Positions 46,944-58,515 are shown, counted from the first letter of the stretch. The stretch is 64,000 bases of DNA from Rhododendron vialii (GCF_030253575.1 NC_080564.1:3144501-3208500); one strand, 5' to 3'. Program-made: numbers and translations. The notes: generated from the sequence alone by a model not told the origin.

Positions 46944-49900
46944 ATGGCGTTTTACGGCCACCTCTCCTACTATCGCTTCCTCTTAATCACCACTCTATCA
47001 GTAATACTTTACGAATCGCAGAGCTCCGACGGATTAGGTAACTTCGGGTTCGATATTTACCACCGCTACTCCGATCAAGTCAAGCGAATTCTGGACGCCG
47101 ACGGGCTGCCGGAGATGGGGAGTGTAGAATTCTATGCCGCCATGGCCCACCGTGACCGCCTCGTTCGCCAACGGAAGCTCGCCGCCACCGCCCCGTCTGC
47201 TCCGCTTACTTTTCTCGGCGGGAACGATACTTATCGGATTCGGTCTTTGGGATAGTATGGCTTTCTTCTTTGATCTACCCCGCCTCTCTCTCTCTCTCTC
47301 TCCCTTTTCTTTCTTTCTTTCCTTACAGTTTCCTTTCTTTCTTTTTTTCCTTTTCTTTTCAGTTTGGTTTTTTTTTTTCATTTTATTTCCTTTTCTTTCT
47401 TTCCAGTTTGAATTTTTTTCTCTTTAATAATAGGTTCAAGTCTAATTCTAAGCTTTGTAAAGTAATTAAGAGAAAAAAAGTGTTTCAATTGATCATATTT
47501 GTACGACTGTTTTATTTTTCTTTTTTTTTGTCCTTTATAGATTAAAAAATATAGTTACGAAAATGAGTATTTTAATTTTTAATTCGTTTGAACCAGTGCA
47601 AAGATATTATTTTTCTGATCATTTCATCCTAAATGGTTGTAATAAATTTTTGGCTTCAAGGCTTTTCAATGGACACCCTAAGAGAGTCTTGAAACTAAAT
47701 AATGAGTTTTAGGGTGTTTGTTGAAAGGCCTTAAACCAAAAAATTCATTATGACCATTTAAAATAAAATAATAAAAAAACGATCTTTGCTCTGATTTAAC
47801 TGAATTGAAAATTAAAGCACTTAATTCTTGAATTATATTTTTAAATATACAAAGGGTGTATTTATAGAAATTAAATAAAAAGATATAAGTAATTAAATAA
47901 AAAAATAAATTAAAAAGTAGGGGGGACCCGAGGGCTCTGCTGTCCCCATTGGCACAGTAGCCCCTACGAAGCCCCTAAAACGTTTCCGTTTTAGTTTTAA
48001 AAAAAATAGCCATTTGCAATCCTATGGAGTAGAAACGTGATTTGAAGCACCATACTACTGAATCAGTTAAGAGGATCTATGCTAAATAATGGTTAACAAA
48101 TTTATTAAATTGTACTATAGTTAAAAAAAAGTAATCCTAAATATAACATTTATATTCTGGATTAGTACGTCGTTTGCAAAATACATTTTCTAATTAGTTC
48201 CCGAACACTAATTGTAATCTTAATGAATTTTTTGCTTCACGGCCTTTCAACGAGCACCCTAAGACTCATTATTTAGTTTCAGGACTCTCTTAGGGTTAGG
48301 GTGTTCATTGAAATGCCTTGGAGCCAAAAATTTATTACGACCATTTAGGATGAAATGATCAGAAAAATAACATCTTTGCATTGGTTCAAACGGATTGAAA
48401 ATTGAAACACTTATTTTCGTAACTATATTTTTTAATCTATAAAGAACAAAAAAAGAAAAATAAAACAGTCGTATAAACATGATCAATTGAAACATTTTTT
48501 TTTTCTTAATTACTTTACAAAGCCTAGAATTAGACTTGAACCTATTATTAAAGAGAAAAAAAAATTCAAACTAGAAAGAAAGAAAAAGAAATAAAATGAA
48601 AATAAAAATCAAACTGGAAAGAAAAGGAAAAAAAAAGAAAGAAAGAAGGAAACTGGAAAGAAAGAAAGAAAGAAAGAAAGAAAAGGAAGAGAGAGAGAGA
48701 GAGAGAGAGGCGGGGGTAATTCCGGGAAAGGGAGGTGGGGCCGGTGGGGGGGGGGGGTGGGCGGCAACTCACCTTGGTCTTTGTATTTTTTGTTGGGTTC
48801 TAAGATTGGTTTTGCCGTATTTTTCAATTATATAGTGAATTCTGGAGTGTTTTCTGGGTGAGGTTCCATCCGAACAGATTCTTTAATAGCATGTGATAAT
48901 AAAGTAGTTTGTATTATCATTTATTTCTATGTTAATGGTTATGAAAATTATACATTTGAAGAGTTACAGTAACGTGACGCTCTATTAGTCTGTTTGCAAC
49001 AACTAAATCAAGTCCAAGAAATAGCATCATACTGAGAAGAAATTAACTAACAATGAAACACTCTATACAGGAGTACAAATAATTGATTCTTGCCTTCGGA
49101 AAGATTTGATGGCTTGATCCCTTAGTAGTGAGGGTGGCCGACTAGACTTGCCCTAGTTGGTTATGACAATAGCAGTTTTGAAAATAATGTTGTTTTTTTC
49201 TTTTATAAGAACAGATTTGGAAACTAGGAGGAAACTAAACATCTATTAGTTCAACACAGAGAGACTGAAAGGAATATCATGCACTGGTTTGGACTTTGCA
49301 ATCTTATCTTCGAAAAGACAAAAAATTGTGCTGGGTAGAGTGGAGACATAAAAAATTTCAGCATTGTGGACTTGATAGAAAGAAGAAATCTGAGAATCTC
49401 ATGTTTCTTATCTGTTTAAAGGGCCAGTTCGGTGAATGTGATGTTGAATTGGGATCATTTCAGGTTTAGATAATCACAAAGTATTTGTTTTCTCTGGAAT
49501 TTCAGTTTGCATTATGCCAATGTTTCTGTGGGCTCCCCGGGCTTATGGTTTCTTGTGGCACTCGACACCGGAAGCGACCTGTTTTGGTTGCCCTGTGACT
49601 GCACCCGTTGCGTTCATGCTTTGGTGACAAGCTCTGGACAAGTATGTAGTTTCTCTTTCAATTTTAAGCCAGTTCATTCCTGGTTGGAAAATTTCAACCA
49701 CGGATGCAAAAATGGAAATGCGAGGACTTTATTTGAATACATATCGTTTTTGATACTAGGATTACGTCTCTATCCTTTTTGTGTGAAACAGGAAATTCAC
49801 CTGAACATTTACAGCCCTAATAAATCATCAACGAGCACGAAACTTTCGTGCAACAGTACCTTTTGTGGACAAAAAGGACGATGCTTGTCAGAAAGTAATA

Positions 49901-52095
49901 CTTGCGCTTATAAAGTTCAATATCTTTCTGATAATACTTCATCTACTGGGATCTTGGTAGAGGATACCTTGCACTTAACTACAGATGACAGTCGATTAAC
50001 ATCGGTTGATGCACGGATTACATTTGGGTGGGTAATGTCTTGAATTACTTTGTTGTTAAGAGCTTCTTGGATATTTAGTACTGTAAACCTCTATGTGGCT
50101 AATGACAATATCAGTGACGTTTGATCTCATTTGTGGTGAATAATATGAGGTTGTTGTTATTGTCATTGAATTTCAAATCAACATTCAGAGGGTAATACTA
50201 TTTTTCCCTTCAAAATAGCAATTTTTGGGGTGGTAAATATGATGAGGTAATCCACTGTTTTTGCTCGAACCTGAAGCCACAGTTGCATAAAAAATTTCCT
50301 GCAATACCCATCAGTGGATTTGGAATTAACTTCCCCCCGATATTGACAGGGGTTGTACCAACTTATTCTTGATCGTGAGAGTTTCTTCTTTGGTTATGAC
50401 ACGTGAGTGTTATTTCCTTGCAGCTGTGGCTTGGTACAATCAGGTTCATTTTTGACTGGTGCGGCCCTGAACGGTCTATTTGGGCTCGGTATGGATAACA
50501 TATCCGTTCCTAGCATTTTGGCAAAGGAAGGGCTTGCTGCAAATTCTTTCTCCATGTGTTTTGGACCTGATGGAATTGGGAGAATTCGTTTTGGAGATAA
50601 AATCACCACAGAACAAGGAGAGACACCATTCAATCTCAACCAAACACAGTATGTGATCCATTCTACAGTTGTGAATCCTGATGAAAATGCTCCTAATCTC
50701 AACTTATATGCTGTGTCGCGTGTTTGTCTGTGACCAAAAATCACGCACTTGTACTGACAATTTTATTCTTTTTTGGAACTTTCTTGCCAGTCCAACTTAT
50801 AATGTTAGCATGACACAAGTTAGTTTGGGAGATAATGTCACTGATATCAGTTTCGGTGCAATCTTCGACTCTGGTACCTCATTCACATACTTAAACGACC
50901 CTGCTTATTCGGCTATCTCTGAGAGCGTAAGTAGTTTGAATAAAAAATTGCATTATCTATGATCTAAGGTCTTTTACTAAGTTGCGCTGTCCTGCAGTTC
51001 AATTCCCAGGCCCAAGAAAAACGGCATCCATCTGATGACAGGATCCCTTTTGAGTATTGCTATGATCTAAGGTCAGTTCGACTCGATAGTGACCTTGTTC
51101 TTGTGACCTTCTTTTGAAACCATCAAGGGCTGATTCTCTCTGTCATGCAGTGCAAATCAGACAAGCTTTAATGCTTCATCGCTGAATTTAACCATGAAAG
51201 GCGGTAAACAATTCCACGTTACTCGTCCGATAGTAACAATTTCTATCGAGGTGATATTGACTTTTCTTCTCACAAAATAAATTGGATTCGACTTATTTGT
51301 AGTTTATTATCCTAGTCTTGCCTCTGGGAATAGACTGAAATGCGTGTTCATTATTCTTAGGGTGAAGGTTACTTATACTGTTTGGCTATCATCAAAAGTG
51401 GAGACATAAATATCATTGGACGTAAGTGTCTGGATCTGGTTTATTATTACATTGCATGTACCCAGTACTTGAGTGAATTTATTTCGATTTATGAATGTTA
51501 CTGCTGCACTGTTGGAATTTCTCTTCTACGGATTGATGTGAAGTACTTCTATTTCGCGAAAGGGCATTCTGGATTATGCATCTACTTGAATGTTATGCGT
51601 AGACGGGTTTGGCTCCTCTGCAGACTGCAGTCCCTAAACGACTAGACCGTCCAGTTTTTGCCTTTTGTGGTCCCTTCCTGATCCCACTTTGATGACCGGA
51701 ACCATTCATGTTTTAAAAAAATTCGAGAACTACATCTATGTCAAAAATCATGTTGATAGTAGCAAGGGTAGTGCACTTTGCTTCATTGCCAATTGCGGCC
51801 TGTATAAAAGTGCATTCTGGAATTGTTCCAAAAGATGTTAATCTTTAATCCCAATGCAGAAAACTTCATGACCGGCTACCGTATCGTTTTCGACCGCGAA
51901 AAGATGGTTCTAGGTTGGGAGTCATCCAATTGTAAGTACATCTATCTGTATATGGGCTGTATTTTAGTTGGTACCGTCACAGGTTTTATTTCGAAGTTCT
52001 CTCTGTCTCTCTCTCTCTAGAGTTTAAAGAGTTCTTTTGTTGTCCCAGGTTATGATGCTGAAAAATCCAGCACTTTACCACCCACCAGAGCCTAG
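46944..52095 (+). CDS. A1-family aspartyl protease, copy A (APF-like), C-terminal tail frameshifted
   Basis: Join 46944-47254, 49506-49641, 49792-50027, 50424-50648, 50791-50926, 50998-51071, 51151-51250, 51361-51421, 51860-51931, 52049-52095: 1398 nt, 465 aa, all in phase. Pepsin-type plant protease expected in the secretory route: N-terminal signal-like segment (about residues 10-24), pro-region, first catalytic Asp124 in LDTGSDLFWLPCDC, second Asp329 in IFDSGTSFTYL, and the C-terminal IIGQNFMTGYRIVFDREKMVLGWESSNC. Family members of this type (At4g35880, At2g17760) are about 510-525 aa with a Pro/Ser/Gly tail. Here the frame stops soon after the last Cys, while a tail-like sequence (PPEPSAIPPTSTMEPEATSG) continues in a shifted frame to a stop at 52172-52174. 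Both catalytic sites are intact, so the core could still work. Intron 1 is 2.25 kb and holds a large foldback. Intron 2 is 150 bp and free of in-frame stops. Confidence 0.9.
47276..48718. mobile_element. Foldback element with ~430-bp arms in intron 1 of protease A
   Basis: Left arm 47276 to about 47700 and right arm about 48280-48718 are inverted copies. TACCCCGCCTCTCTC pairs with GAGAGAGGCGGGGGTA; TTTGTAAAGTAATTAAGAG and GATCATTTCATCCTAAATGG have inverse partners near 48500 and 48345. The loop includes sequence (about 47925-48060) like the left end of the MULE-like element at 44950. Copy B intron 1 lacks it. Target duplication not resolved because the intron middles do not align. Confidence 0.82.
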
Positions 52096-52298
52096 TGCAA
52101 TTCCTCCCACATCAACTATGGAACCAGAAGCCACATCAGGCGGTGGAAATGGCTCCCCTATTCCCGGCTGTTGAAATAGTAAGCATGATTCCCACGTTTG
52201 GGAACTGCTATTTTGGAGGCTTAACTATAAGCTTCAAAGCAAGTGGAAAGATTTAATCAAATATCAGATGAAGATTTTCGCCATTACGTATTTGATGT
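52096..52298 (+). other. Shifted-frame tail and 3'UTR of protease A
   Basis: The tail-like frame ends at 52172-52174; the rest is AT-rich and probably 3'UTR. It abuts the LTR-like repeat that starts at about 52299. Confidence 0.5.
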
Positions 52299-52530
52299 TG
52301 TGAGTGTTTCAATAAATGTAAGCTTATCAATTAAGTGTATAGCTTTGCCTATAAATAGGCTTATAATCTGTATTGTAAATGTATGAGAGTTGAATGAGCG
52401 AAAAAAAGAGAGATGTGAGTGAGAGCTTTGTAATTGTTTGTGTGTTTTATTAATAAAAGTGTGCTTACTATTATGTGTGAGAAATCTCCCCCTCCCATCA
52501 ATGATACATATAGCTTTCGCTTTTCAAAGC
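52299..52530 (+). mobile_element. Copia LTR-like repeat, left copy
   Basis: About 230 bp starting TGTGAGTGTTTCAATAAATG, with CCTATAAATAGG (promoter-like) and AATAAAAGTGTG. Nearly the same sequence returns at 56672-56905. The 4.1 kb between them contains a Copia gag remnant, so I read these as LTRs of a degraded element. No clear primer binding site or TSD. Confidence 0.65.
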
Positions 52531-53021
52531 CGGAAAGACAATCCGGTGACTCCGATGAGACGACGACTGTCTGTTTTCTTCCAAACATCTATCTGAGAAA
52601 AAAAAAAAACAGAAAGGGTCGAAACTCACTTTTCGATTCCATAATCATAGCCCGGGAGACGAATCTGCTGGTATTTTCGTCGAGAACTGAGAGCTTTCGT
52701 TCACGAGTCAGAAATCGAAACTTGTCAAAAATCGGTTTTGATCCCAGAACTAGCTTCTCCTTGACGAGACGAAGTCAATGGTGCAAACGCGGCGACGATC
52801 CGACAAGAGAGTGGACCACACGCGCCGCCTGAAATTGCGAGATCCATCCTCGCCGTGTTCTAAGTGTTGGCCCGAGGAAGAAGGCAGTGACGTTGTAAAG
52901 AGGAAAAACTATTGTCTGTGTTCCTTGTTCAAAACAAACAAAAGAGGTTCTTTAATACTATCCTTATCAGCTGTTATCTTCAAGGGAAAAAGGGTGTGCA
53001 GTCAAATTCCGTACATTCATA

Positions 53022-53414
53022 GGTCCCGTTTGGTAACAGGGATAGATGGGTGGGAGATGAAATTATGATTGAGATTAATAATGAGAAAGGATTGATAATG
53101 AAAAGGAATTAGCAATGAATATGTTTGTTTGAGATGAGATTATTAATATCATTTTTGTTTGAAATGAGATTAGATGATGGGATTGGATTGATAGAAGAAA
53201 TTGATAATGAGAAGGGATTGGTAATAAGAATGGGTTGAGATCAGACTATTAATACCATCTCCCATGGGGTATTTGTAGTATCCCATTTTGGGGGATTCGT
53301 AATCCCATCGGCTTAGCAATCCCCCAAACTTTTGTGAAACAAAACAAAGTATTAGGAAATCCATTACCTTCATAATTCAATTCCATCCCTCAAAACTTTT
53401 ATCAAACGGGGCCT
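53022..53414. mobile_element. MITE with GGTCCCGTTTGG-type ends
   Basis: Left end GGTCCCGTTTGGTAACAGGG, right end ATCAAACGGGGCC, inverted. The interior is rich in GATGAGATTA and GGGATTG words. No firm target duplication. Lies inside the dead Copia element. Confidence 0.6.
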
Positions 53415-54162
53415 TAAGTTATTGAGTCCAAGCCCAAAAGTTTCAAATGTTTTACTTTGAACCCCAATAGTCAAGATATTGACGTGACAACCGTTGCCAC
53501 AAGCAATTTAGACAATGTATTTGACGGTGCAAGCTTTAATGGCTAAAGAAATTAATTTCTTTACGTTACCACGTTTGGGCAAGGAGAAATATGAGAATTG
53601 GAGGCTGGGAGTGTAGAGGCCTGAAAATTTCTTTTAAATTTTAACATTTTATAAGTGGACAAATAATGATTAAGTGTGAAAATTATAGTTGTGGGTCAAT
53701 GTGCAAGAGTTTGAAATATGTGGGTGTTAGTGTGATAAGGTGCATGTGTGTATCAGTGTATAAGTGTGTGCCAGGGGAAAATTAATTCCCATAAACCCCA
53801 TCCCATTCTCTCTCCCGTTCCCTCTCTCGGCTCTCCTCCACTCCCACTCAAAATCAACTCAAATCAACCTCCAATCTCAAAACTCATGAAGTTTGACCTC
53901 TATTCCACCCTCCGTACGTGATCTTGAGCGTGTATTCAGTTGGGTCTAGCTCGGAGAGGAGTATTCAATTGATTTTGAGGTTCCGAAAGCTAGGGCTTGT
54001 TCAAATCGCTTGGTTTTTGCTTTCCGACTTGAGGTAGGGAATTCTACCTCTCTTTATATGTTTTATGAGTGATTTTGTGCATGAATCGTGCTTGTAATGT
54101 CGTGTTTAAGTTTGGATTGAAAATTCGTGGTTGCTGTCAGAATTGTCTATTCTTCCTGGATT

Positions 54163-54645
54163 TCTACCGGTAGAACGTTGTAACCTTACCAGAAAATCGA
54201 TTCCCTACAGGTAGGAGCTTTTTTCCTACCGGTAGAACAAGTGAGAAATTCTTAGCAAGCAGCTCAAACGTAACTACCTTCTACCGGTAGGAATTCTTTA
54301 CCTACCGGTAGGTCACGCACGAATTGGAGTATTGGCTTTTCTGTTTTCAGTTTCTACCGGTAAGGTCTTTTTACCTACCGGTAGGTCAAGTTCTATTGGC
54401 CTTTCTGTTTTCAGTTTCTACCGGTAGAGACTTTTTACCTACTGATAGGTCAAGTACCTACCGCACGAATTGGAGTATTGGCCTTTCTGTTTTCAGTTTC
54501 TACCGGTAGGTAAAAAGTACCTACCGGTAGGTCAAGTTCTATTGGCCTTTCTGTTTTCAGTTTCTACCGGTAGGGATTTTTTACTTACCGATAGGTCAAG
54601 TTCTACCGGTAGGACTTGCTTGCCTACCCGTAGGAGATTAGGAGA
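54163..54645 (+). repeat. Array of the CTACCGGTAG palindrome
   Basis: About ten perfect and several one-mismatch copies of the 10-bp palindrome CTACCGGTAG, often as pairs 20-25 bp apart, set in longer repeats that include TTGGCCTTTCTGTTTTCAGT. Inside the solo LTR. Confidence 0.9.
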
Positions 54646-55459
54646 TTGTGCTGCTTTCTTCAAGCTGCTGCAGTATCTTTCAGCTGCTTCTTTATATTTT
54701 TCAACTCACATGTCGACGCTTTTTATTGATTCTAATGAGTTTATTTATACATTTTTCTAAGTGTTTTGGTGAGTATTACTCGTTTCTCACTTAGAGTGGC
54801 ATCCAATGGACTAGAGTGAACATGTCTAGGGATTCGACGAGTAGTATTGCAATCCGTTTTCTCTCTTGACTCATAAAATTCTTAGATTCCTTTAGTACAT
54901 GCTTTTACGGACTCTGAGTATAGAAACTAGATAATCGGGCATCGTAGAGTCTGGTCGTGGGTTAATATGTGGCTTGTGAAGGATGGGAAATGTACTTAGA
55001 GGTACGGTGAGGACATGTGGGATTATGGTGTACTTAAAGGAAAAGACGTGTATTAATTAATTAGTCAGAGTCTTGACATGGATGACAGTTAGGAACGGTT
55101 TGAGATGTAACCAACGTGGTGGATTGGTAGATTGTTTAAAATGCTTGAAGTGAAAATCGATGTGAGAAAGAATTGTTTGAGATGATAAAATAACTTGTGT
55201 CCTCACGACTCGTCAAGTCTTTTAATCCTTTTGACACTCTCTCTATGAGGTTCAAGTGTAGAAACTAATAGATAAGGTATGGTAGGATTATACGTACGGG
55301 CTTGATATGCTATGTTAAATGCGAATGGGTAAACCAGTGAAAAGGCATGAACATGTACATTTGTGGAGTCACGTAATGATTAATTAAATTTCAGTGGTAT
55401 AACCATCAAAGGGATGATGAAATTGATTATGAAATGATGGCGATTGTGAAAAGTGTGAA

Positions 55460-55700
55460 AGGTGACCCAAGTGGTCGTTATTGAGGGAAAAGACTCGGGG
55501 TGACCCTACGCTCGAGGGAACTAGACCCGAGGTGACCCAACTGATTCATATTATTGGAGGAAAAGACTCGGGGTGACCCTGCGCTCGAGGGAACTAGACC
55601 CGAGGTGACCCCAACTGATTATTATTATTAAGGGAAAAGACTCGGGGTCACCCTATGCTCGAGGGAATTAGACCCGAGGTGACCCTAGTGATTATTGATG
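55460..55700 (+). repeat. Three tandem ~73-bp units in the solo LTR
   Basis: Each unit contains AAAAGACTCGGGGTGACCCT then TAGACCCGAGGTGACCC. Within a unit ACTCGGGGTGACCC and GACCCGAGGTGACCC also allow short hairpins. Confidence 0.9.
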
Positions 55701-56671
55701 GGAAATACGGGATTAAAGGAAAAGAAAGCTTTTGCAACAAAGGGATTTAATGAAGATCAATGTGGACACGAGAAAGATTGTACTACCGTACAAAGAATAA
55801 TAAGATGTTTTGATTTGATTATAGACAAATGTGGAATGACGTGAGTTTAATAATGTAACTAGTTAAAGAAGTAAACGGCTAGTGACCTTGATGTGAAGTC
55901 TAGGACTCTTAGGCGATAATTTGCAGCTTGTTGGTAGTCATTTGTACTATAGGCGTATCTGTCCATACTCGTTCATTCTCGGTGTATGATTCATTCAAAC
56001 TACATATAACTTGAGCTTAGAATTCTCTACTGGGCTAGTGTAGCTCAACCAAATCTTTCTTTTCAGGTTCTGATGTCGGGCAATAGATTGCATGCATTGT
56101 GTGTTTGACAGTAAAAGATTTTTGGAAGCTGACATCACTGGTTAATTCATCATTTTTGTGAAGATCTCAATTCGTTAAAGATGATTTTGTAAATAATTAC
56201 TATTGAATTTTTTTTGACTAAAGTTGTAATTATCTAAACTTAAGGACTTGTTTGTAAATTAAACAGGTGGGAAACTCCTTTGGGTAACGTATATGATATG
56301 CGAGGTTTCTCTTTTATTGAAATATATTACTTAATTATGTTGAAAATCGAGGGCGTGACAGGGAGCATCCAGATGTGAGTGCTCTTGGACTCCTAAGAGC
56401 TATGGGATTCGGTGGACGTGGGATACGTTGAGTATTCCAGAGAGGAAGAAGTGAAGCTTGCAAAGGCACAAAAAGCAACGCTTCGTGAAGTGCAAAAGAA
56501 GGATAGACGGGTGCTGTTGTTAATCTACCGAGGGATAGAAAATGAGAATTTTGAAAAGATCTCTACCGCTGCCACTGCCAAAGAAGCATGTGATATCCTT
56601 TGAAATGCTAATCGAGGGACCGAGAGGACGATTCGAGTACGACTTTGACTGTTGCGAGGAGAGTTTGATTT

Positions 56672-56905
56672 TGTGAGTGTTTCAATAAATGTAAGCTTAT
56701 CAATTAAGTGTGTAGCTTTGCCTATAAATAGGTTTATAATCTGTATTGTAAAAGTATGAGAGTTGAGTGAGAAAAAAAAAAAAAAAGACGTGAGTGAAAG
56801 CTTTGTAATTATTTGTGTGTTTTATCAATAAAAGTGTGTTTATTATTATGTGTAAAAAATCTCCTCCCATTAGTGATACATATAGCTTCCGCTTTCCAAC
56901 ACCAG
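56672..56905 (+). mobile_element. Copia LTR-like repeat, right copy
   Basis: Matches 52299-52530 at most positions, including TGTGAGTGTTTCAATAAATG and CCTATAAATAGG. It directly follows the gag remnant instead of a purine tract, so the element is rearranged. Confidence 0.65.
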
Positions 56906-57221
56906 CCCCGATCCCCCTTCTTCTGCGAGTGATTTTTCGCCCCCGTATTCTTTCCCATGCACACTATTTTTTATCGTCATTTCTCTTTTTGGCCCTTATT
57001 TTTCCACTTCTTCCCCATGAGGCATTTTTAGGCCCTCATCTCGTTTTGGGTTGGGGTTTTCTAAATATTCGCGGGATTGGATTTTCTAATATCTCTGGCA
57101 TTAGTTTGGACTCACATTTGTCATACGGTTTTTTATTACTTACACATCTTGTATAATTATAGAAATCATTTAAGTCGTCTGCCCTCTTGTGTTACTTAGA
57201 CTCGAAATGGGTATGTTCTCT

Positions 57222-57353
57222 GGGAAAATGACGGCCCAGGACGTGTTTTGATAATTAATAATCGTCAAGAACATGCTAAGAACAATTATTAATGCTGAAA
57301 ATGTCTTTAGCAGGTATTAATTATCAAAACACGTCATTGGCCATCATTTTCCC
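57222..57353. mobile_element. 132-bp foldback MITE with 9-bp TSD
   Basis: GGGAAAATGACGGCC and TTTTGATAATTAATA pair with TATTAATTATCAAAA and GGCCATCATTTTCCC. 9-bp direct repeats ATGTTCTCT flank it (57213-57221, 57354-57362), suggesting a Mutator-type mobiliser. Confidence 0.88.
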
Positions 57354-57930
57354 ATGTTCTCTCTCTCACACACACAGGTAGTTACGGCTTTTTCCAAACT
57401 TTTTTGAACATAATATCCGCATCAATATATTCAAAATTGTCTAATATCATCAAATGACTCTTTAACATGTGTCTATACATATCAAATGGCTCTTTAACAC
57501 GTATATTTTCTTTTCGCATCGTTTATCTATACAACCAAACAAAGAAAAATTGAAAGGCTAATAATTACCGGTTGAACAACTAATTAGAATGTGTAATAGC
57601 AAAAAGAGAGAGAGGGAGAGAGAACAACCTTCCCCATCATAAGCAAGCAATTGCATGTTTGTAATCATAGCATATGCTACCCAGAGATCTTTATGCCGAA
57701 CCCAAAAAAGGGAAATATGAAATCATATAACTTGCGTTCAAAATTTTCTCAGCTACATCACTTACCCAAGCGAGAGACAAAATCTTAAAACAAAGCTAAA
57801 ATGGCACAACAAAAATCTTAACTTTTCTAGATCTTAGCTTTCAGGCTAGAAATTCTGATTTCCAACCTAGTGCCGCAGAACGAAGATTCTAACATTCAGC
57901 AAATCCGCTCTATATAACTGGTAAAACTAA

Positions 57931-58515
57931 GAACATCCACAGTGGAATAACCAAAACTATAAAATTGTTAAAGTTAGTAATGTTTTCTCAAAAAAGTGCT
58001 CACAGTGGCATAATCAATCTTAACAACTTCTTAGCAACTCATCAAATTTTAGCCCTTGGATAATCAAAACTAGCAATCTTTTGCCAATAACCAAAACCTT
58101 TTCTCCCTCTCTCTCAACAATGTTTCTAAGAAAAACATTTTTAAAAGAAGTTTTTTTTTTTTGAAAACAGCTAAACTGTTTTTCAAAAATTATTTTTTTA
58201 TTAAAAATTGTTTTTTTTTCAAACGTTTTCGGAAAAGTGTTTTTTCAAAATAAAAGTTTTCAAAAAATTATTTTGTATTTCTAATAACCTATTTTTATTA
58301 TTTTGAAAACTATTTTTAAAAAATTGTTTTATATGGTGACAATTGTAGATTTTTACAGGTTAAAAATGTGATGTGACAAGCTTCGATTATTCAGTGTTGA
58401 TTATGCCACTGTGGATATTTATATTGCTAACCTTAGCAACCCTTTAAATGGATAATCAAAAGATAATATGACAACTTTTGATTATCCAATTTTAATTAGT
58501 CTACTGTGGATGCTC
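57931..58515. mobile_element. Tourist-like (PIF/Harbinger) MITE, 585 bp
   Basis: Ends GAACATCCACAGTGGA and TCTACTGTGGATGCTC are inverted with few mismatches, and TAA flanks both sides (57928-57930, 58516-58518). The interior is AT-rich with GTTTTT/AAAAAC stems. Confidence 0.85.

Larger units (their letters stand above)
38826..49900 (+). repeat. Segmental duplication, copy A (promoter side to exon 3 compared)
   Basis: Aligns, apart from insertions, with 58590-64000. The start is at TTATGAGAGCTCTATAAACA (A) and TTATGAGAGTCCTATAGATA (B). The offset is about 19.8 kb at the start and about 14.1 kb at exon 3 because A has gained more insertions. The right limit is unknown as the window ends inside copy B. 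Confidence 0.88.
53612..56360 (+). mobile_element. Gypsy-type solo LTR (2749 bp)
   Basis: Starts TGTAGAGGCCTGAAAATTTC and ends GAGGGCGTGACA, flanked by the 5-bp duplication GGGAG (53607-53611, 56361-56365). Splits a Copia gag. It contains two internal repeat arrays and no coding region. Confidence 0.9.
53539..56668 (+). pseudogene. Copia gag (UBN2-type) remnant interrupted by a gypsy solo LTR
   Basis: Before the solo LTR the frame reads MAKEINFFTLPRLGKEKYEN followed by WRLG. After it (from 56366) come IQM-stop-VLLDS-stop-ELWDS, then VDVGYVEYSREEEVKLAKAQ, KKDRRVLLLIYRGIENENFE and KISTAATAKEACDIL. This is the order of a Copia Gag N-terminal domain. It has two in-frame stops, a one-base phase break at the junction and a final stop. 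Confidence 0.82.

Noticed and set aside
47034..48835. Frames rich in Lys/Arg/Glu or Phe/Leu/Ser in intron 1 of protease A
   Set aside because: They arise from purine and pyrimidine runs in the foldback arms.
54324..54760. Frames with repeated CFQFLPV/FSVSTGR
   Set aside because: They are translations of the CTACCGGTAG array in a solo LTR.
54163..55700. CRISPR-like regular repeats
   Set aside because: The repeats are palindromic or tandem within an LTR in a plant nuclear sequence, with no unique spacers of constant length and no cas genes.
52299..56905. Intact Copia retrotransposon
   Set aside because: The two LTR-like copies lack a recognisable primer site and purine tract, the interior has no pol, and gag has stops.
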